Positions 35,314-44,600 of a stretch of DNA of 45,078 nucleotides are shown here, piece by piece. The notes under the pieces are model-generated. The model did no database searches. It saw only the letters and a list, made by a program, of their open reading frames with translations, and was not told the DNA's origin. The stretch comes from Chromobacterium haemolyticum DSM 19808. GTDB taxonomy: Bacteria; Pseudomonadota; Gammaproteobacteria; Burkholderiales; Chromobacteriaceae. The DNA lies in assembly GCF_000711885.1 (NCBI RefSeq), contig NZ_JONK01000037.1, positions 1 to 45,078 on the forward strand, given 5' to 3'. A program made the position numbers and the translations under genes. Numbering within the stretch: the stretch's first letter is position 1; each line of letters begins with the position of its first letter.

Positions 35314-36906
35314 TCAGCTGAATTTATTGGTGATCGGGTAGCGCCAGTCCTTGCCGAAGCCGCGGTGGGTGACGCGCGGGCCCACTGGCGCCTGGCGGCG
35401 TTTGTACTCGTTGATCTTCAGCAGCCGCACCACGCGGCGCACATCGGCTTCGGCGTAGCCTTCGGCGATGATGGCGTCGGCGGACAGGTTTTCCTCCACG
35501 TAGCGCGCCATGATGGCGTCCAGCACCTCATAGGGCGGCAGGCTGTCCTGGTCGGTCTGGTCCGGGCGCAATTCCGCCGACGGCGGGCGGGTGATGATGC
35601 GCTCCGGGATGATCTCGCCTTGCAGGTTGCGCCAGCGGCACAGTTCGAACACCAGGGTCTTGGCCACGTCCTTGAGCACGGCGAAACCGCCGGCCATATC
35701 GCCGTACAGGGTGCAGTAGCCGGTGGTCATTTCCGATTTGTTGCCGGTGGTGAGCACCAGCTTGCCGCTCTTGTTGGACAGCGCCATCAGCAGGGTGCCG
35801 CGGATGCGCGCTTGCAGGTTTTCCTCGGTGGTGTCTTCGGACAGGCCGGCGAAGCTGGGCGCCAGCGCCTGAACGAAGCTTTCGTACATCGGCCAGATTT
35901 CGATTTCGTCGTACTTCACGCCCAGGCGGTTCACCATGTCGCGGGAATCGGTCACCGAGATGTCCGCGGTGTAGCGCGAGGGCATCATCACCGCGTGCAC
36001 CTTGTCCGCGCCCAGCGCGTCCACCGCCACCGCCAGCGTCAGCGCGGAGTCTATGCCGCCGGACAGGCCCAGCAGCGCGCCGGGGAAGCCGTTTTTGCCG
36101 ATGTAGTCGCGCACGCCGGTCACCAGCGTCCGGTAGACGCTTTCCAGCGGGCCGGGCAGCGCCGCTTTGGCGCCGGGCAGCAGGTCGCCGTCGTCGAAGT
36201 CGACGATCAGCAGCTCGTCGTTGTAGGCGGCGGCCTGGGCCACCACCTCGCCGGCGCGGCTGACGGCGAAGGAGGCGCCGTCGAACACCAGTTCGTCCTG
36301 GCCGCCGGTGAGGTTGACGTAGGCGAAGGGCAGGCCGGTTTCCTCGGCGCGGAAGCGCAGCACGTCGTGGCGGGTTTCAATCTTGTTGCGATGGAAGGGG
36401 GAGGCGTTGAGCACCACCACCACGTCCGCGCCGGCGTCCGCGGCCTCGGCGGCCGGGTCGACGGACCACACGTCCTCGCAGATCAGCACGCCCACCTTGG
36501 CGTCGCCCTGTTGGAACACCAGAGGCGCCGCGCCGGGGGTGAAGTAGCGGCATTCGTCGAACACTTCGTCGTTGGGCAGCAGCATTTTGTGATACTGGCC
36601 CAGGCGGTTGCCGTCGCGCAGCACAGTGGCGGCGTTGAAGCGCTCCGCTCCCATCCGGGCCGGGTGTCCCACCACCAGAGTGATGCCGTCCAGCTCCAGC
36701 AACTCGTCCAGCGCCTGGCTGCAGGCGCGGTAGAAGCTGTCGCGCAGCAGCAGATCTTCCGGGCTGTAGCCGGTCAAGGCCAGCTCCGGCGTGACCAGCA
36801 CGTCCGCGCCCTGGGCGATGGCGGCGTGGGCGAGGTCGAGGATTTTGCGGGTGTTGCCGGCGATATCGCCGACAACGGGGTTGAACTGGGCGAGCGCGAT
36901 ACGCAT
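35314..36906 (-). CDS. nadE: Glutamine-dependent NAD+ synthetase
   Basis: A 530-residue two-domain enzyme. The N-terminal nitrilase-type amidohydrolase (residues 1-260) has catalytic Glu in 'LVTPELALTGYSPEDLLLRD', Lys in 'YHKMLLPNDEVFDE' and Cys in 'VGVLICEDVWS', and releases ammonia from glutamine. The C-terminal ATP-pyrophosphatase domain has the P-loop 'LGLSGGIDSALTLAVAVDAL' and later 'TTGNKSEMTTGYCTLYGDMA'. It makes NAD+ from deamido-NAD+. Length is normal for the glutamine-dependent form. Confidence 0.95.
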   Translation of the reverse strand: MRIALAQFNPVVGDIAGNTRKILDLAHAAIAQGADVLVTPELALTGYSPEDLLLRDSFYRACSQALDELLELDGITLVVGHPARMGAERFNAATVLRDGNRLGQYHKMLLPNDEVFDECRYFTPGAAPLVFQQGDAKVGVLICEDVWSVDPAAEAADAGADVVVVLNASPFHRNKIETRHDVLRFRAEETGLPFAYVNLTGGQDELVFDGASFAVSRAGEVVAQAAAYNDELLIVDFDDGDLLPGAKAALPGPLESVYRTLVTGVRDYIGKNGFPGALLGLSGGIDSALTLAVAVDALGADKVHAVMMPSRYTADISVTDSRDMVNRLGVKYDEIEIWPMYESFVQALAPSFAGLSEDTTEENLQARIRGTLLMALSNKSGKLVLTTGNKSEMTTGYCTLYGDMAGGFAVLKDVAKTLVFELCRWRNLQGEIIPERIITRPPSAELRPDQTDQDSLPPYEVLDAIMARYVEENLSADAIIAEGYAEADVRRVVRLLKINEYKRRQAPVGPRVTHRGFGKDWRYPITNKFS

Positions 36907-36980
36907 CTTGATAGGGAACCGAATGTTTCGAGATAGATGGAATTTTACCTGATAGACGGCGCAAACGCCCGAGAGGAATC

Positions 36981-38114
36981 ATGGTGTCGCTGCAATTGCA
37001 TGAGAGAGTGGGCGCCTGGAGCGTGGAACAATGGGCCGGGCTGGGGGAGAGCGGCAACCTGTTCATGGGCCGCCCATGGTTGGAAGCGCTAGAGAGGGCC
37101 GCTTGCGTGGGCGAGGCCAGCGGCTGGCAGCCCTTGCCGCTGGCAGTGGAGCGGGAGGGCCGCTTGCAGGCGCTGGCGCCGGCTTATTTGAAGCGCCATT
37201 CGCGCGGCGAATACGTGTTTGACTGGGCCTGGGCCGAAGCCTATGCGCGCGCCGGGCTGCAATACTATCCCAAGCTGGTGGTGGCGTCGCCGTTCAGCCC
37301 GGTGAGCGGCCGCCGGTTGCTGGGCGCTCCGGAGGCCTGGCCGCAATTGATCGCCGGCCTGGAGCAGGTTGTGGACGAGCACGGCTTGTCGTCGGCCCAT
37401 GTGCTGTTTCCCACGCGGGAGGAGGCGCAAGCGCTGGGCGAGGCCGGCTGGCTGTTGCGCGAGGGCGTGCAGTTCCATTGGCGAAACCGCGGCTACGCCG
37501 ACTTCGACGCCTTCCTGGCCACGTTGAGCCGGGACAAGCGCAAGAAAATCCGCCAGGAGCGGCGCAAGGTGGCGGAGGCGGGCGTCAATGTGCGGGCTCT
37601 GCGCGGCGAGGCCATCCATGCCGAGGATTGGACGTTTTTCTACCGCTGCTACCGCCAGACTTATCTGGAGCATCGCTCCGCGCCCTATTTGAACCCGGCT
37701 TTCTTCGCGCTGCTGGCGGAGCGGCTGGGTTCGCATTGCCTGATGTTCGTCGCCGAGCGGGACGGCGCGCCGCTGGCGGCCAGCCTGTGTCTGGAGCAGG
37801 ACGGCGTGCTGTACGGACGCTACTGGGGCGCGTTGGTCGATATTCCTTGCCTGCATTTCGAACTGTGCTACTACCAAGGCCTGGAATACGCGATCCGCGC
37901 CGGCCTGCAGTGCTTCGAAGGAGGCGCCCAGGGCGAGCACAAACTGGCGCGCGGTTTTGAACCGGAGCGGACATGGTCCGCCCATTACATCGCCGACCCG
38001 CGTTTCCGCGCGGCGATCGCCGGCTGGCTGCGGCGCGAACGAGAAGGGGTGGGCGAGTATGTCGACGCGCTTTTTTCTCATTCCGCTTACAAAACACTTG
38101 CGCCGGATGGATAG
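36981..38114 (+). CDS. FemAB/GNAT-like acetyltransferase family protein (PF04339-like)
   Basis: A 377-residue protein of the family of large GNAT-related proteins (DUF482/PF04339): 'NLFMGRPWLEALERAACVGE' near the N-terminus, 'YVFDWAWAEAYARAGLQYYP', 'SPFSPVSGRRLL', 'FLATLSRDKRKKIRQERRKV' and 'YYQGLEYAIRAGLQCFEGGA' with 'QGEHKLARGFEP'. The length and motifs are family-typical. The acceptor is unknown. Ribosome site GAGAGGAA directly before the ATG. It is divergent from nadE and followed by tRNA-Ser. Confidence 0.8.
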   Translation: MVSLQLHERVGAWSVEQWAGLGESGNLFMGRPWLEALERAACVGEASGWQPLPLAVEREGRLQALAPAYLKRHSRGEYVFDWAWAEAYARAGLQYYPKLVVASPFSPVSGRRLLGAPEAWPQLIAGLEQVVDEHGLSSAHVLFPTREEAQALGEAGWLLREGVQFHWRNRGYADFDAFLATLSRDKRKKIRQERRKVAEAGVNVRALRGEAIHAEDWTFFYRCYRQTYLEHRSAPYLNPAFFALLAERLGSHCLMFVAERDGAPLAASLCLEQDGVLYGRYWGALVDIPCLHFELCYYQGLEYAIRAGLQCFEGGAQGEHKLARGFEPERTWSAHYIADPRFRAAIAGWLRREREGVGEYVDALFSHSAYKTLAPDG

Positions 38115-38176
38115 GGCTTATATACTGCGCAGCCTCTGTGAACGAAACGCCAAGCGCCTTGTTTCGCAGAGATTCT

Positions 38177-38267
38177 GGAGAGGTGGATGAGTGGTTTAAG
38201 TCGCACGCCTGGAAAGCGTGTTTAGGGTAATACCCTAACGGGGGTTCGAATCCCCCCCTCTCCGCCA
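38177..38267 (+). tRNA. tRNA-Ser (anticodon GGA)
   Basis: A 91-base class II tRNA with encoded CCA. Acceptor stem GGAGAGG / CCTCTCC, anticodon stem-loop CACGC-CTGGAAA-GCGTG giving anticodon GGA, a long variable arm (TTTAGGGTAATACCCTAA) and T-arm GGGGG-TTCGAAT-CCCCC. It reads serine codons UCC and UCU. Confidence 0.97.
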
Positions 38268-38275
38268 AAGCAAGC

Positions 38276-38309
38276 AAAAAGCCCTGACTGTTTCAGTCAG
38301 GGCTTTTTT
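38276..38309. terminator. Terminator after tRNA-Ser (bidirectional)
   Basis: Long stem AAAAAGCCCTGACTG / CAGTCAGGGCTTTTT with a 3-base loop and T-run. It also serves the convergent thioesterase gene. Confidence 0.92.
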
Positions 38310-38323
38310 GCGTTCGGCGTTTC

Positions 38324-38761
38324 TCAATCCAGCGCCTGAAAATCCTCGGTGCGCTCCGCCCAGGCGAAGATGGCGCTCAGTTCCGGCGGCGGCGTGGTCA
38401 GCTTGCGCAGGGTCAGGTCTATCCATGAACCGCTGACTTCGTGACGCGCGGCCAGCCGGCCGTCCTCTTTGTAGATTTCGTGGCGGATGCAAAAGCGTTT
38501 GCCATCCTGGCTGAGGCCGGCGATGGCCAGGCGCACGTGGATACGCTCGCTTAGCCGCAGTTCCTTGAAATACTCGGTCCACTCCTTGAAAATGACCGGG
38601 CCAAAGCCCAGCGCCTGAAATTGTTCAAAGCCGAAGCCCTGGCCGCGCAGCCATTCGATGCGGGCATGAGTGCAGAAATCGGCGTAGGCGGTATGGCGGA
38701 CGTGCTGGTTGGCGTCGCAGTCGGACCAGCGCACTTCCAGCGGATGGCAAAACGGTTCCAA
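38324..38761 (-). CDS. Acyl-CoA thioesterase, hotdog fold (4HBT/YbgC-like)
   Basis: A 145-residue single hotdog-domain thioesterase. 'LEVRWSDCDANQHVRHTAYA' contains the Asp of the 4HBT/YbgC type, followed by the central helix 'DFCTHARIEWLRGQGF' and strands 'SERIHVRLAIAGLSQDGKRF' and 'RLAARHEVSGSWIDLTLRKL'. It would hydrolyse an acyl-CoA; the substrate is unknown. The start is TTG at 38761, supported by GAGGAG 6 bases upstream and no better ATG. Confidence 0.82.
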   Translation of the reverse strand: MEPFCHPLEVRWSDCDANQHVRHTAYADFCTHARIEWLRGQGFGFEQFQALGFGPVIFKEWTEYFKELRLSERIHVRLAIAGLSQDGKRFCIRHEIYKEDGRLAARHEVSGSWIDLTLRKLTTPPPELSAIFAWAERTEDFQALD

Positions 38762-39147
38762 ACCAATCTCCTCAAGCGGCAGCGGTTAGCATGAAGGCGG
38801 GGCGATTCATGATCTTGGCATTGCCCGCGCGCGGGGGTCAAGCGCTTTGCCGTTGCCCGCTTCAGCTTAGGCGGTGGCGCGGGAAGGCCGTTGTTCCCGG
38901 TGAGATAGAAGATGGACGGTATCCAGCAGCGCCATAAGGTTCCAGGACGATTCGATCGGCGGGCTCGCGATTTTCATACGTGGTTTCGCGGAAAGGAGAG
39001 GCCGCGGTGCTGATGAGGGCGTCTTGACTAGAAAAGCTGTCGATATTAAGCGTGGCTAGGGAACCGCACGTTGGCAGCGGGCGATTGTTGGCGAGCGGCG
39101 CTTGTCCATTGTCGGGCCGTGTCGTTGCGGTGGAGAAGGGGATACAG
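38762..39147. other. Intergenic region without supported gene
   Basis: About 385 bases between divergent genes. Frames here lack good starts. No terminator or repeat was noticed. Confidence 0.35.
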
Positions 39148-39900
39148 ATGCAAGCGTGGTTTCGACGAATCTTGTGTGCGGTCCTGCTCGCCGTGGCGGC
39201 GCAAGCGGACGCATCGCCTCCGTCTCTGCTTATCGCCGTGGAGGATGACTGGCCGCCGTATTCGGAGCGTGGCGCCGATGGCGCGCCGCAGGGGCTGGCG
39301 CCGCAACTGGCGCGGGAGGCCTTCCGCCGCCAGGGCGTTTTGGTCAGCTTCGTACTGGTGCCGTTTGCACGTTGTTTGATGTTGGCGCGGGTTGGCCGCG
39401 TTGCCGGGTGTCTCAGCGCCACCATTACCGACGATAATCGCGGGCAGTTCTGGTGGCATCCAACGCCGATGTTCACCGAGGAGCTGGCCATCTTTTCGCT
39501 TGCCGCCGCCGATGCCGGGCTGAGTCTGCGGGACTTGGCCGGACGAAGAGTGGGGATTACTCAGGACTACACCTATCCCAGCGCTTTCATGAGAGATTCC
39601 AAAATCATAAAATCCGTGGCGCATTCGGATGACGACCTGATTCGCATGCTCTTGGCCCGCCGCGTGGATTGTGTCTTGATGAACACGCGTCCCGGCCAGT
39701 TGCGCATCCGCGGCAACCCCGCCGCCGCGGGCCGCATTCGCAAGGTGGGGAGCATCAGCCAGGATGGCTTTTGGCTGGCTTTCTCCAAGGCGCGGCCCAA
39801 GGGCCGTGAGAACGCGGCGAAATTCGAGGCCGGCCTGAGCGCAATGCGTGGGGACGGCAGCTATGAGCGTCTATTGAAAGCCTTTCAGCCTCTGCCATAG
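39148..39900 (+). CDS. Periplasmic solute-binding protein (SBP family 3-like)
   Basis: A 250-residue exported protein with a signal peptide (MQAWFRRILCAVLLAVAAQA, cleavage after ADA). The body resembles family 3 amino-acid-type binding proteins: 'LLIAVEDDWPPYSERGADGA' at the start of lobe I, 'VPFARCLMLARVGRVAGCLS', 'LRDLAGRRVGITQDYTYPSA' and 'DDDLIRMLLARRVDCVLMNT'. There is no permease or ATPase nearby, so it may work as a sensor or with a distant transporter. The ATG at 39148 follows a GGAGAAGGGG ribosome site. The stop codon abuts a dispersed repeat. Confidence 0.78.
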   Translation: MQAWFRRILCAVLLAVAAQADASPPSLLIAVEDDWPPYSERGADGAPQGLAPQLAREAFRRQGVLVSFVLVPFARCLMLARVGRVAGCLSATITDDNRGQFWWHPTPMFTEELAIFSLAAADAGLSLRDLAGRRVGITQDYTYPSAFMRDSKIIKSVAHSDDDLIRMLLARRVDCVLMNTRPGQLRIRGNPAAAGRIRKVGSISQDGFWLAFSKARPKGRENAAKFEAGLSAMRGDGSYERLLKAFQPLP

Positions 39901-40044
39901 AGCTTGTTCAAAGTCTGCTGCGCTTCGTGAAGCGTTGCACGGTGAGTACAAGCTCAAAATGCTCATGTACCACTCGACCACTCCGCTTTTTCGCTTGTTT
40001 TCGCCTTGTCTCGCTCTTGCTCGCGAGACTTTAGAACAGGCTCT
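39899..40044. repeat. Dispersed intergenic repeat, second family, copy B
   Basis: About 146 bp with inverted ends AGAGCTTGTTCAAAGTCT and, read inward from the right, AAGAGCCTGTTCTAAAGTCT. It contains the blocks shared with the copy at 24101-24236. It starts within the stop codon TAG of the solute-binding protein gene. Confidence 0.65.
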
Positions 40045-40232
40045 TAGCGATGGTGATAGTTGGCGGCGCGGCTTGAAACCGCAAAAACGGCTCGTCGCGA
40101 TCGTCATTATAGATTTGATTCGCATTCACAACTTTTTACACCGTTTTCCCGTGAATTTACCCGCAATTTACAAAAACGGCTGTTTTCAAAAAAAACACTT
40201 CATAACAGGCTGTTCTAATGGGAGGCGGTTTA
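40045..40232. other. AT-rich spacer between two repeats
   Basis: No gene seen. It is notably AT-rich for this chromosome and holds an inverted CCGTTTT / AAAACGG pair about 25 bp apart. Confidence 0.3.
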
Positions 40233-40323
40233 GAGCCGCTAACAAGCCCTCGTAGAGAACCTGAGCCAATGCACGCCGACGCAGGCAGTGCAAGCAGGCT
40301 CAACGTGAGGGGGTTAGCGGGTC
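40233..40323. repeat. MITE-like dispersed repeat, copy 3 (shortened)
   Basis: A 91-bp element with ends GAGCCGCTAACAAGCC and GGGGGTTAGCGGGTC, and the shared core 'CTGAGCCAA' ... 'CGACGCAGGCAGT'. It is shorter than copies 1 and 2 because the 'GACAAGGAGGCGCAACGC' part is missing. The flanks are TTA on the left and TTC on the right, so the duplication is imperfect. It lies just ahead of the efflux operon. Confidence 0.75.
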
Positions 40324-40450
40324 TTCAGCCGCTTCCAAACAGGACTGCCGCGCCTCTGGTTCAGAGCAGTCCGCTTGACCCTACAAGGTTTCCGCTTGCG
40401 CCTGGGTTGGCCCGCCCATCCTGAATACCCGCTCATATGGAGAAATAATA

Positions 40451-41593
40451 ATGCGCTATTCGCCGCGACAGCTATTGTCGTTTGCCCTGCTATTGTCCTC
40501 GCCCGTTTGGCTTGCCGCCTGCGGCTCGCCGCAGCAACAGGCTGCCGTCGTACCGCAAGTCACCGTGGAAACCGCTGTGCCCGGCGACGTGCCCATGACC
40601 ATGGAACTGGTGGGCGAAACCGCCGGTTACCGTGATATCGAGGTGCGCGCCCGCGTGGGCGGCATTTTGCTCAAGCGCACCTATGTGGAAGGCCAGCCGG
40701 TGAAGCAGGGCCAGACGCTGTTCCAGATCGATCCCGCCCCTTACCAAGCGCAGCTGGGACAGGCGAAGGGCGCGCAGGCGGTGCAGTTGGCCGCGCTGCA
40801 AAAAGCCGAAGCCGATCTGGAGCGCATCCGTCCGCTGTACCAGGAACAGGCGGTTTCCAAAATGGACTACGACAACGCGGTGGCGGCTCTGAACTCCGCC
40901 AAGGCGGCCAAACAATCCGCTGACGCCAAGGTCAAGGAAGCCCAGCTCAACCTGGACTACACCCGCGTCGCCGCGCCGATTCCCGGCTTGACTAGCAAGC
41001 AGGTGCAATCCGAAGGCAGCCTGATCCGCGTGGACGCCGCCGAGCCGCTGACCACCATTTCTCAGCTCAATCCCATCTACGTCAATTTCTCCATTTCCGA
41101 GCAGGACAGCCTCAATTACGAGCACAGCCTGTCCACCGGCAAAGTGAGCGCGGATGACGGCACCCTCCACCCGGTTCGCATCCGTCTGGCGGACGGCCGG
41201 GTCTACGCGCAAAGCGGCAAGCTGGATTTCCGCGACAACCGCGTGGATCCCAAAACCGGCACCATCAGCGCTCGGGCGCAATTTCCCAATGAGGACGAGC
41301 GTTTGCTGCCGGGCCAGTTCGTGCGCGTGCTGCTGGATCTGGGCGTGCGCAAGAATGTGCTGACCGTGCCGGAGCAGGCTGTGGTTCAGGCTCAAGCGGA
41401 CAATCAACTGATGGTGGTGGGCGCGGACAACAAAGTGCAGGCCAGGATGGTCAAGCTGGGCGCTCAGGTGGGCGGCCGGGTGGTGATCGAATCCGGCCTC
41501 AAGGCCGGCGAGCGGGTGATTGTCGATGGCCTGATGCAAGCTCGTCCCGGCACGGTGGTCAAGCCGGTGACCGCCGCGCCGGCCAAGGCGTAA
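40451..41593 (+). CDS. RND efflux periplasmic adaptor (membrane fusion protein)
   Basis: A 380-residue lipoprotein adaptor of the AcrA/MexA type: lipobox LAAC (Cys near residue 24), the lipoyl half-motif 'VRARVGGILLKRTYVEGQPV', alpha-hairpin ('AVQLAALQKAEADLERIRPL', 'SKMDYDNAVAALNSAKAA'), the second lipoyl half ('LNLDYTRVAAPIPG'), then the beta-barrel and membrane-proximal domains ('LLPGQFVRVLLDLGVRKNVL'). It links the inner-membrane pump to the outer-membrane channel. First gene of a three-gene operon; AUG preceded by GGAG. Confidence 0.93.
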   Translation: MRYSPRQLLSFALLLSSPVWLAACGSPQQQAAVVPQVTVETAVPGDVPMTMELVGETAGYRDIEVRARVGGILLKRTYVEGQPVKQGQTLFQIDPAPYQAQLGQAKGAQAVQLAALQKAEADLERIRPLYQEQAVSKMDYDNAVAALNSAKAAKQSADAKVKEAQLNLDYTRVAAPIPGLTSKQVQSEGSLIRVDAAEPLTTISQLNPIYVNFSISEQDSLNYEHSLSTGKVSADDGTLHPVRIRLADGRVYAQSGKLDFRDNRVDPKTGTISARAQFPNEDERLLPGQFVRVLLDLGVRKNVLTVPEQAVVQAQADNQLMVVGADNKVQARMVKLGAQVGGRVVIESGLKAGERVIVDGLMQARPGTVVKPVTAAPAKA

Positions 41594-41603
41594 GGAGAGG
41601 CTT

Positions 41604-44600
41604 ATGTTCTCGCGTTTCTTCATTAATCGCCCCATCTTCGCCAGCGTGTTGTCCATCGTCGTCGTGCTGGCCGGCCTGGCTGCGATGCGCGCGCTGCCGG
41701 TGGAGCAGTATCCGCAGATCGTTCCGGCCGTGGTGTCGGTGTCGGCCAATTACCCGGGCGCCACGCCGGAAACCATCGCCCAAACCGTGGCCGCGCCGCT
41801 GGAGCAGCAGCTCAACGGCGTGGAAAACATGCTCTACATGCAATCCAGCGCCGCTTCCAACGGCCAGCTCAGCCTCAATGTCTATTTTGCCGTGGGTACC
41901 GATCCGGACCAGGCCACCATCGACGTCAATAACCGGGTGCAGGCGGCGATGAAGCAGCTGCCGGACGAGGTGCAGCGCCAGGGTGTCACGGTGCGCAAGA
42001 AGTCCACCTCGGTGCTCAGCGTGATCTCCATCGGCTCGCCCACGGGCCAGTACGACCGCAACTACCTGTCCAATTTCGCTCTGCTCAACGTAATGGATGA
42101 GCTCAAGCGCATTCCCGGCGTGGGCGATGTGGCGATGATGGGCGGCACGGATTACGCGATGCGGCTGTGGCTGCGGCCGGACCGCATGGCCCAGCTGGGC
42201 CTGACCCCGTCCGACGTGGCCAAGGCGGTGCGAGAGCAGAACGCTCAGTTCGCCGCCGGCAAGATCGGCGCTCAGCCCACCAGCGCGCCCATCAGCTTTA
42301 CTTATACGGTCAACGCCAAGGGCCGGCTCAGCGAACCCAAGGAATTTGAGAACATCATCGTGCGCTCGATGCCGGACGGCTCCAAGATCCGCGTCAAGGA
42401 TGTGGCGCGGGTGGAAATGGGCGGCAACGACTACGATGTGCTCGGCACCCGCAACGGCAAGCCCAGCGTCGGCATCACCACTTATCTGCAACCCAGCGCC
42501 AACGCGCTCAAGGTATCCGCCGCCATCGCCGCCAAGATGGAGGAGCTCAAGGCCCGCTTCCCGGCCGGGGTGGACTACACCATTCCCTTCGACACCACCA
42601 AGTTCGTCAAGGTCTCCATCCACGGCGTGGTGGAAACCCTGCTGGAAGCCACGGTGCTGGTGTTCCTAGTGGTTTATTTGTTCCTGCAGAATTTCCGCGC
42701 CACGCTGATTCCCTGCATCGCGGTGCCGGTGTCGCTGATCGGCACCTTCGCCGGCATGCTGCTGTTGGGCTTTTCCATCAATCTGCTGACCCTGTTCGGC
42801 ATGGTGCTGGCCATCGGCATTGTGGTGGATGACGCCATCGTGGTGCTGGAAAACGTCGAACGCATCATGAGCGAGCGGCGCTGCAGCGCCAAGGAGGCCG
42901 CGGTGCTGGCGATGGGGGAGGTGTCCGGCGCCTTGGTGGCCATCGTGCTGGTCTTGTGCGCGGTCTTCCTGCCGGTGGCCTTCATGGGCGGCATGACCGG
43001 CGTGATGTACAAGCAGTTCGCCGTCACCATCGCCATGTCGGTGATCATCTCCGGCATTGTCGCGCTGACGCTGACCCCGGCATTGTGCGCTTTGTTGCTC
43101 AAGCCCGGCCATCATCAGCCGCCGCGTTTTTTCCAATGGTTCAACCGCGCTTTTGAACGCTTGACCGGCCGCTATGTGTTGGGCGTGCTGTTTCTCAACC
43201 GCCGCGTCGGCGTCGCTTTCGGCCTGATTGCCGTTATTCTGGCGGCCACGGTCGGTTTGTACCAGAAAGTGCCGGGTTCGTTGGTGCCTAATGAAGATAT
43301 GGGCACCTTGTTCGCCAGCACCGCGCTGCCGGACGCGGCCGCGTTGACTCGCACCGCCAAGGCCACGGCGGAATTCGACCGGCTGATGATGGCCAACCCC
43401 AATGTGGAAAGCGTCACCACCTTCACCGGTTTCGACATCCTGTCCGGTTCCAAGCAGACCAACCGCGGCACCAGCTTTGTTACCCTCAAAGATTGGGACC
43501 AGCGCAAGGCCAAGGGCGAGGACTCTTTCTCCGTGTCCGCCGAGTTCAATCGCCTGGGCCGCACCGTGCAGACCGGCGTGATGAGCGCTTTCAACCCTGC
43601 GCCCATCATCGGCATGTCCACTACCGGCGGCCTGGAGGCTTATCTGCAGGACCGCGGCGACCATGGCGCGCAAAAGCTCAGCCAGGCGGCGGAGAAACTG
43701 CTGGCCGCCGCGCGGCAGCGGCCGGAGTTCGCCAGCGTGACCACCACCTTCCGCGCCAACGTGCCGCAGAAATACCTGGACCTGGACCGTGAAAAAACCA
43801 AGGCGCTGGGTGTGGACATCAACCAAGTGTTCGACACCCTGCAAGCCACCTTCGGCCAGCTTTACGTCAACGACTTCAACAAGTTCGGCCGCACCTACAA
43901 GGTGCAGTTGCAGTCCGAGGCGGATTTCCGCGCGCGGCCGGAGGACATCGCCAATATCTATGTGCGTTCCACCGAGGGGGTGATGGTGCCGCTGTCCAGC
44001 CTGGTGGAAGTCAAATCCAGCTACGGGCCGGAGCTGGTGGACCGCTTCAACATTTTCAATGCCGCCAAGATACTGGCCCAGCCGGCGCCCGGCGTCAGTT
44101 CCGGCCAGGCCATCCAGGCGCTGGAAGAGGTGACCCGGCAAGTATTGGGCAACGACTATGCGCTGGCCTGGAGCGGCAGCGCCTATCAGGAAAAACTGGC
44201 CGGCGGCACCGCCGCCACGGCTTTCCTGTTCGGCATCCTGATGGTGTTCCTGATCCTGGCGGCGCAGTATGAACGCTGGAGCCTGCCGCTGGCGGTGGTG
44301 ACCTCGGTGCCCTTCGCGCTGTTCGGCGCTTTGCTCGCCGCCGTCATCGGCCATCAGGACAACAACGTCTACTTCCAGATCGGCGTGGTCACGCTGGTGG
44401 GCCTGGCGGCCAAGAACGCTATCTTGATCGTGGAGTTCGCCGTGCAGCAGCGTCAGCAGGGCTTGCCGTTGATGGACGCCGCGCTGGAAGCGGCGCGGCT
44501 GCGTTTCCGCCCCATCGTGATGACTTCGATGGCTTTCATCCTGGGCTGCGTGCCGTTGGTGATTTCCAGCGGGGCCGGTTCCGCCAGCCGTCGCGCGTTG

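Noticed and set aside
38862-39624. Two leftward frames antisense to the solute-binding protein
   Set aside because: They overlap a gene with a good signal peptide and ribosome site, and show no recognisable domain.
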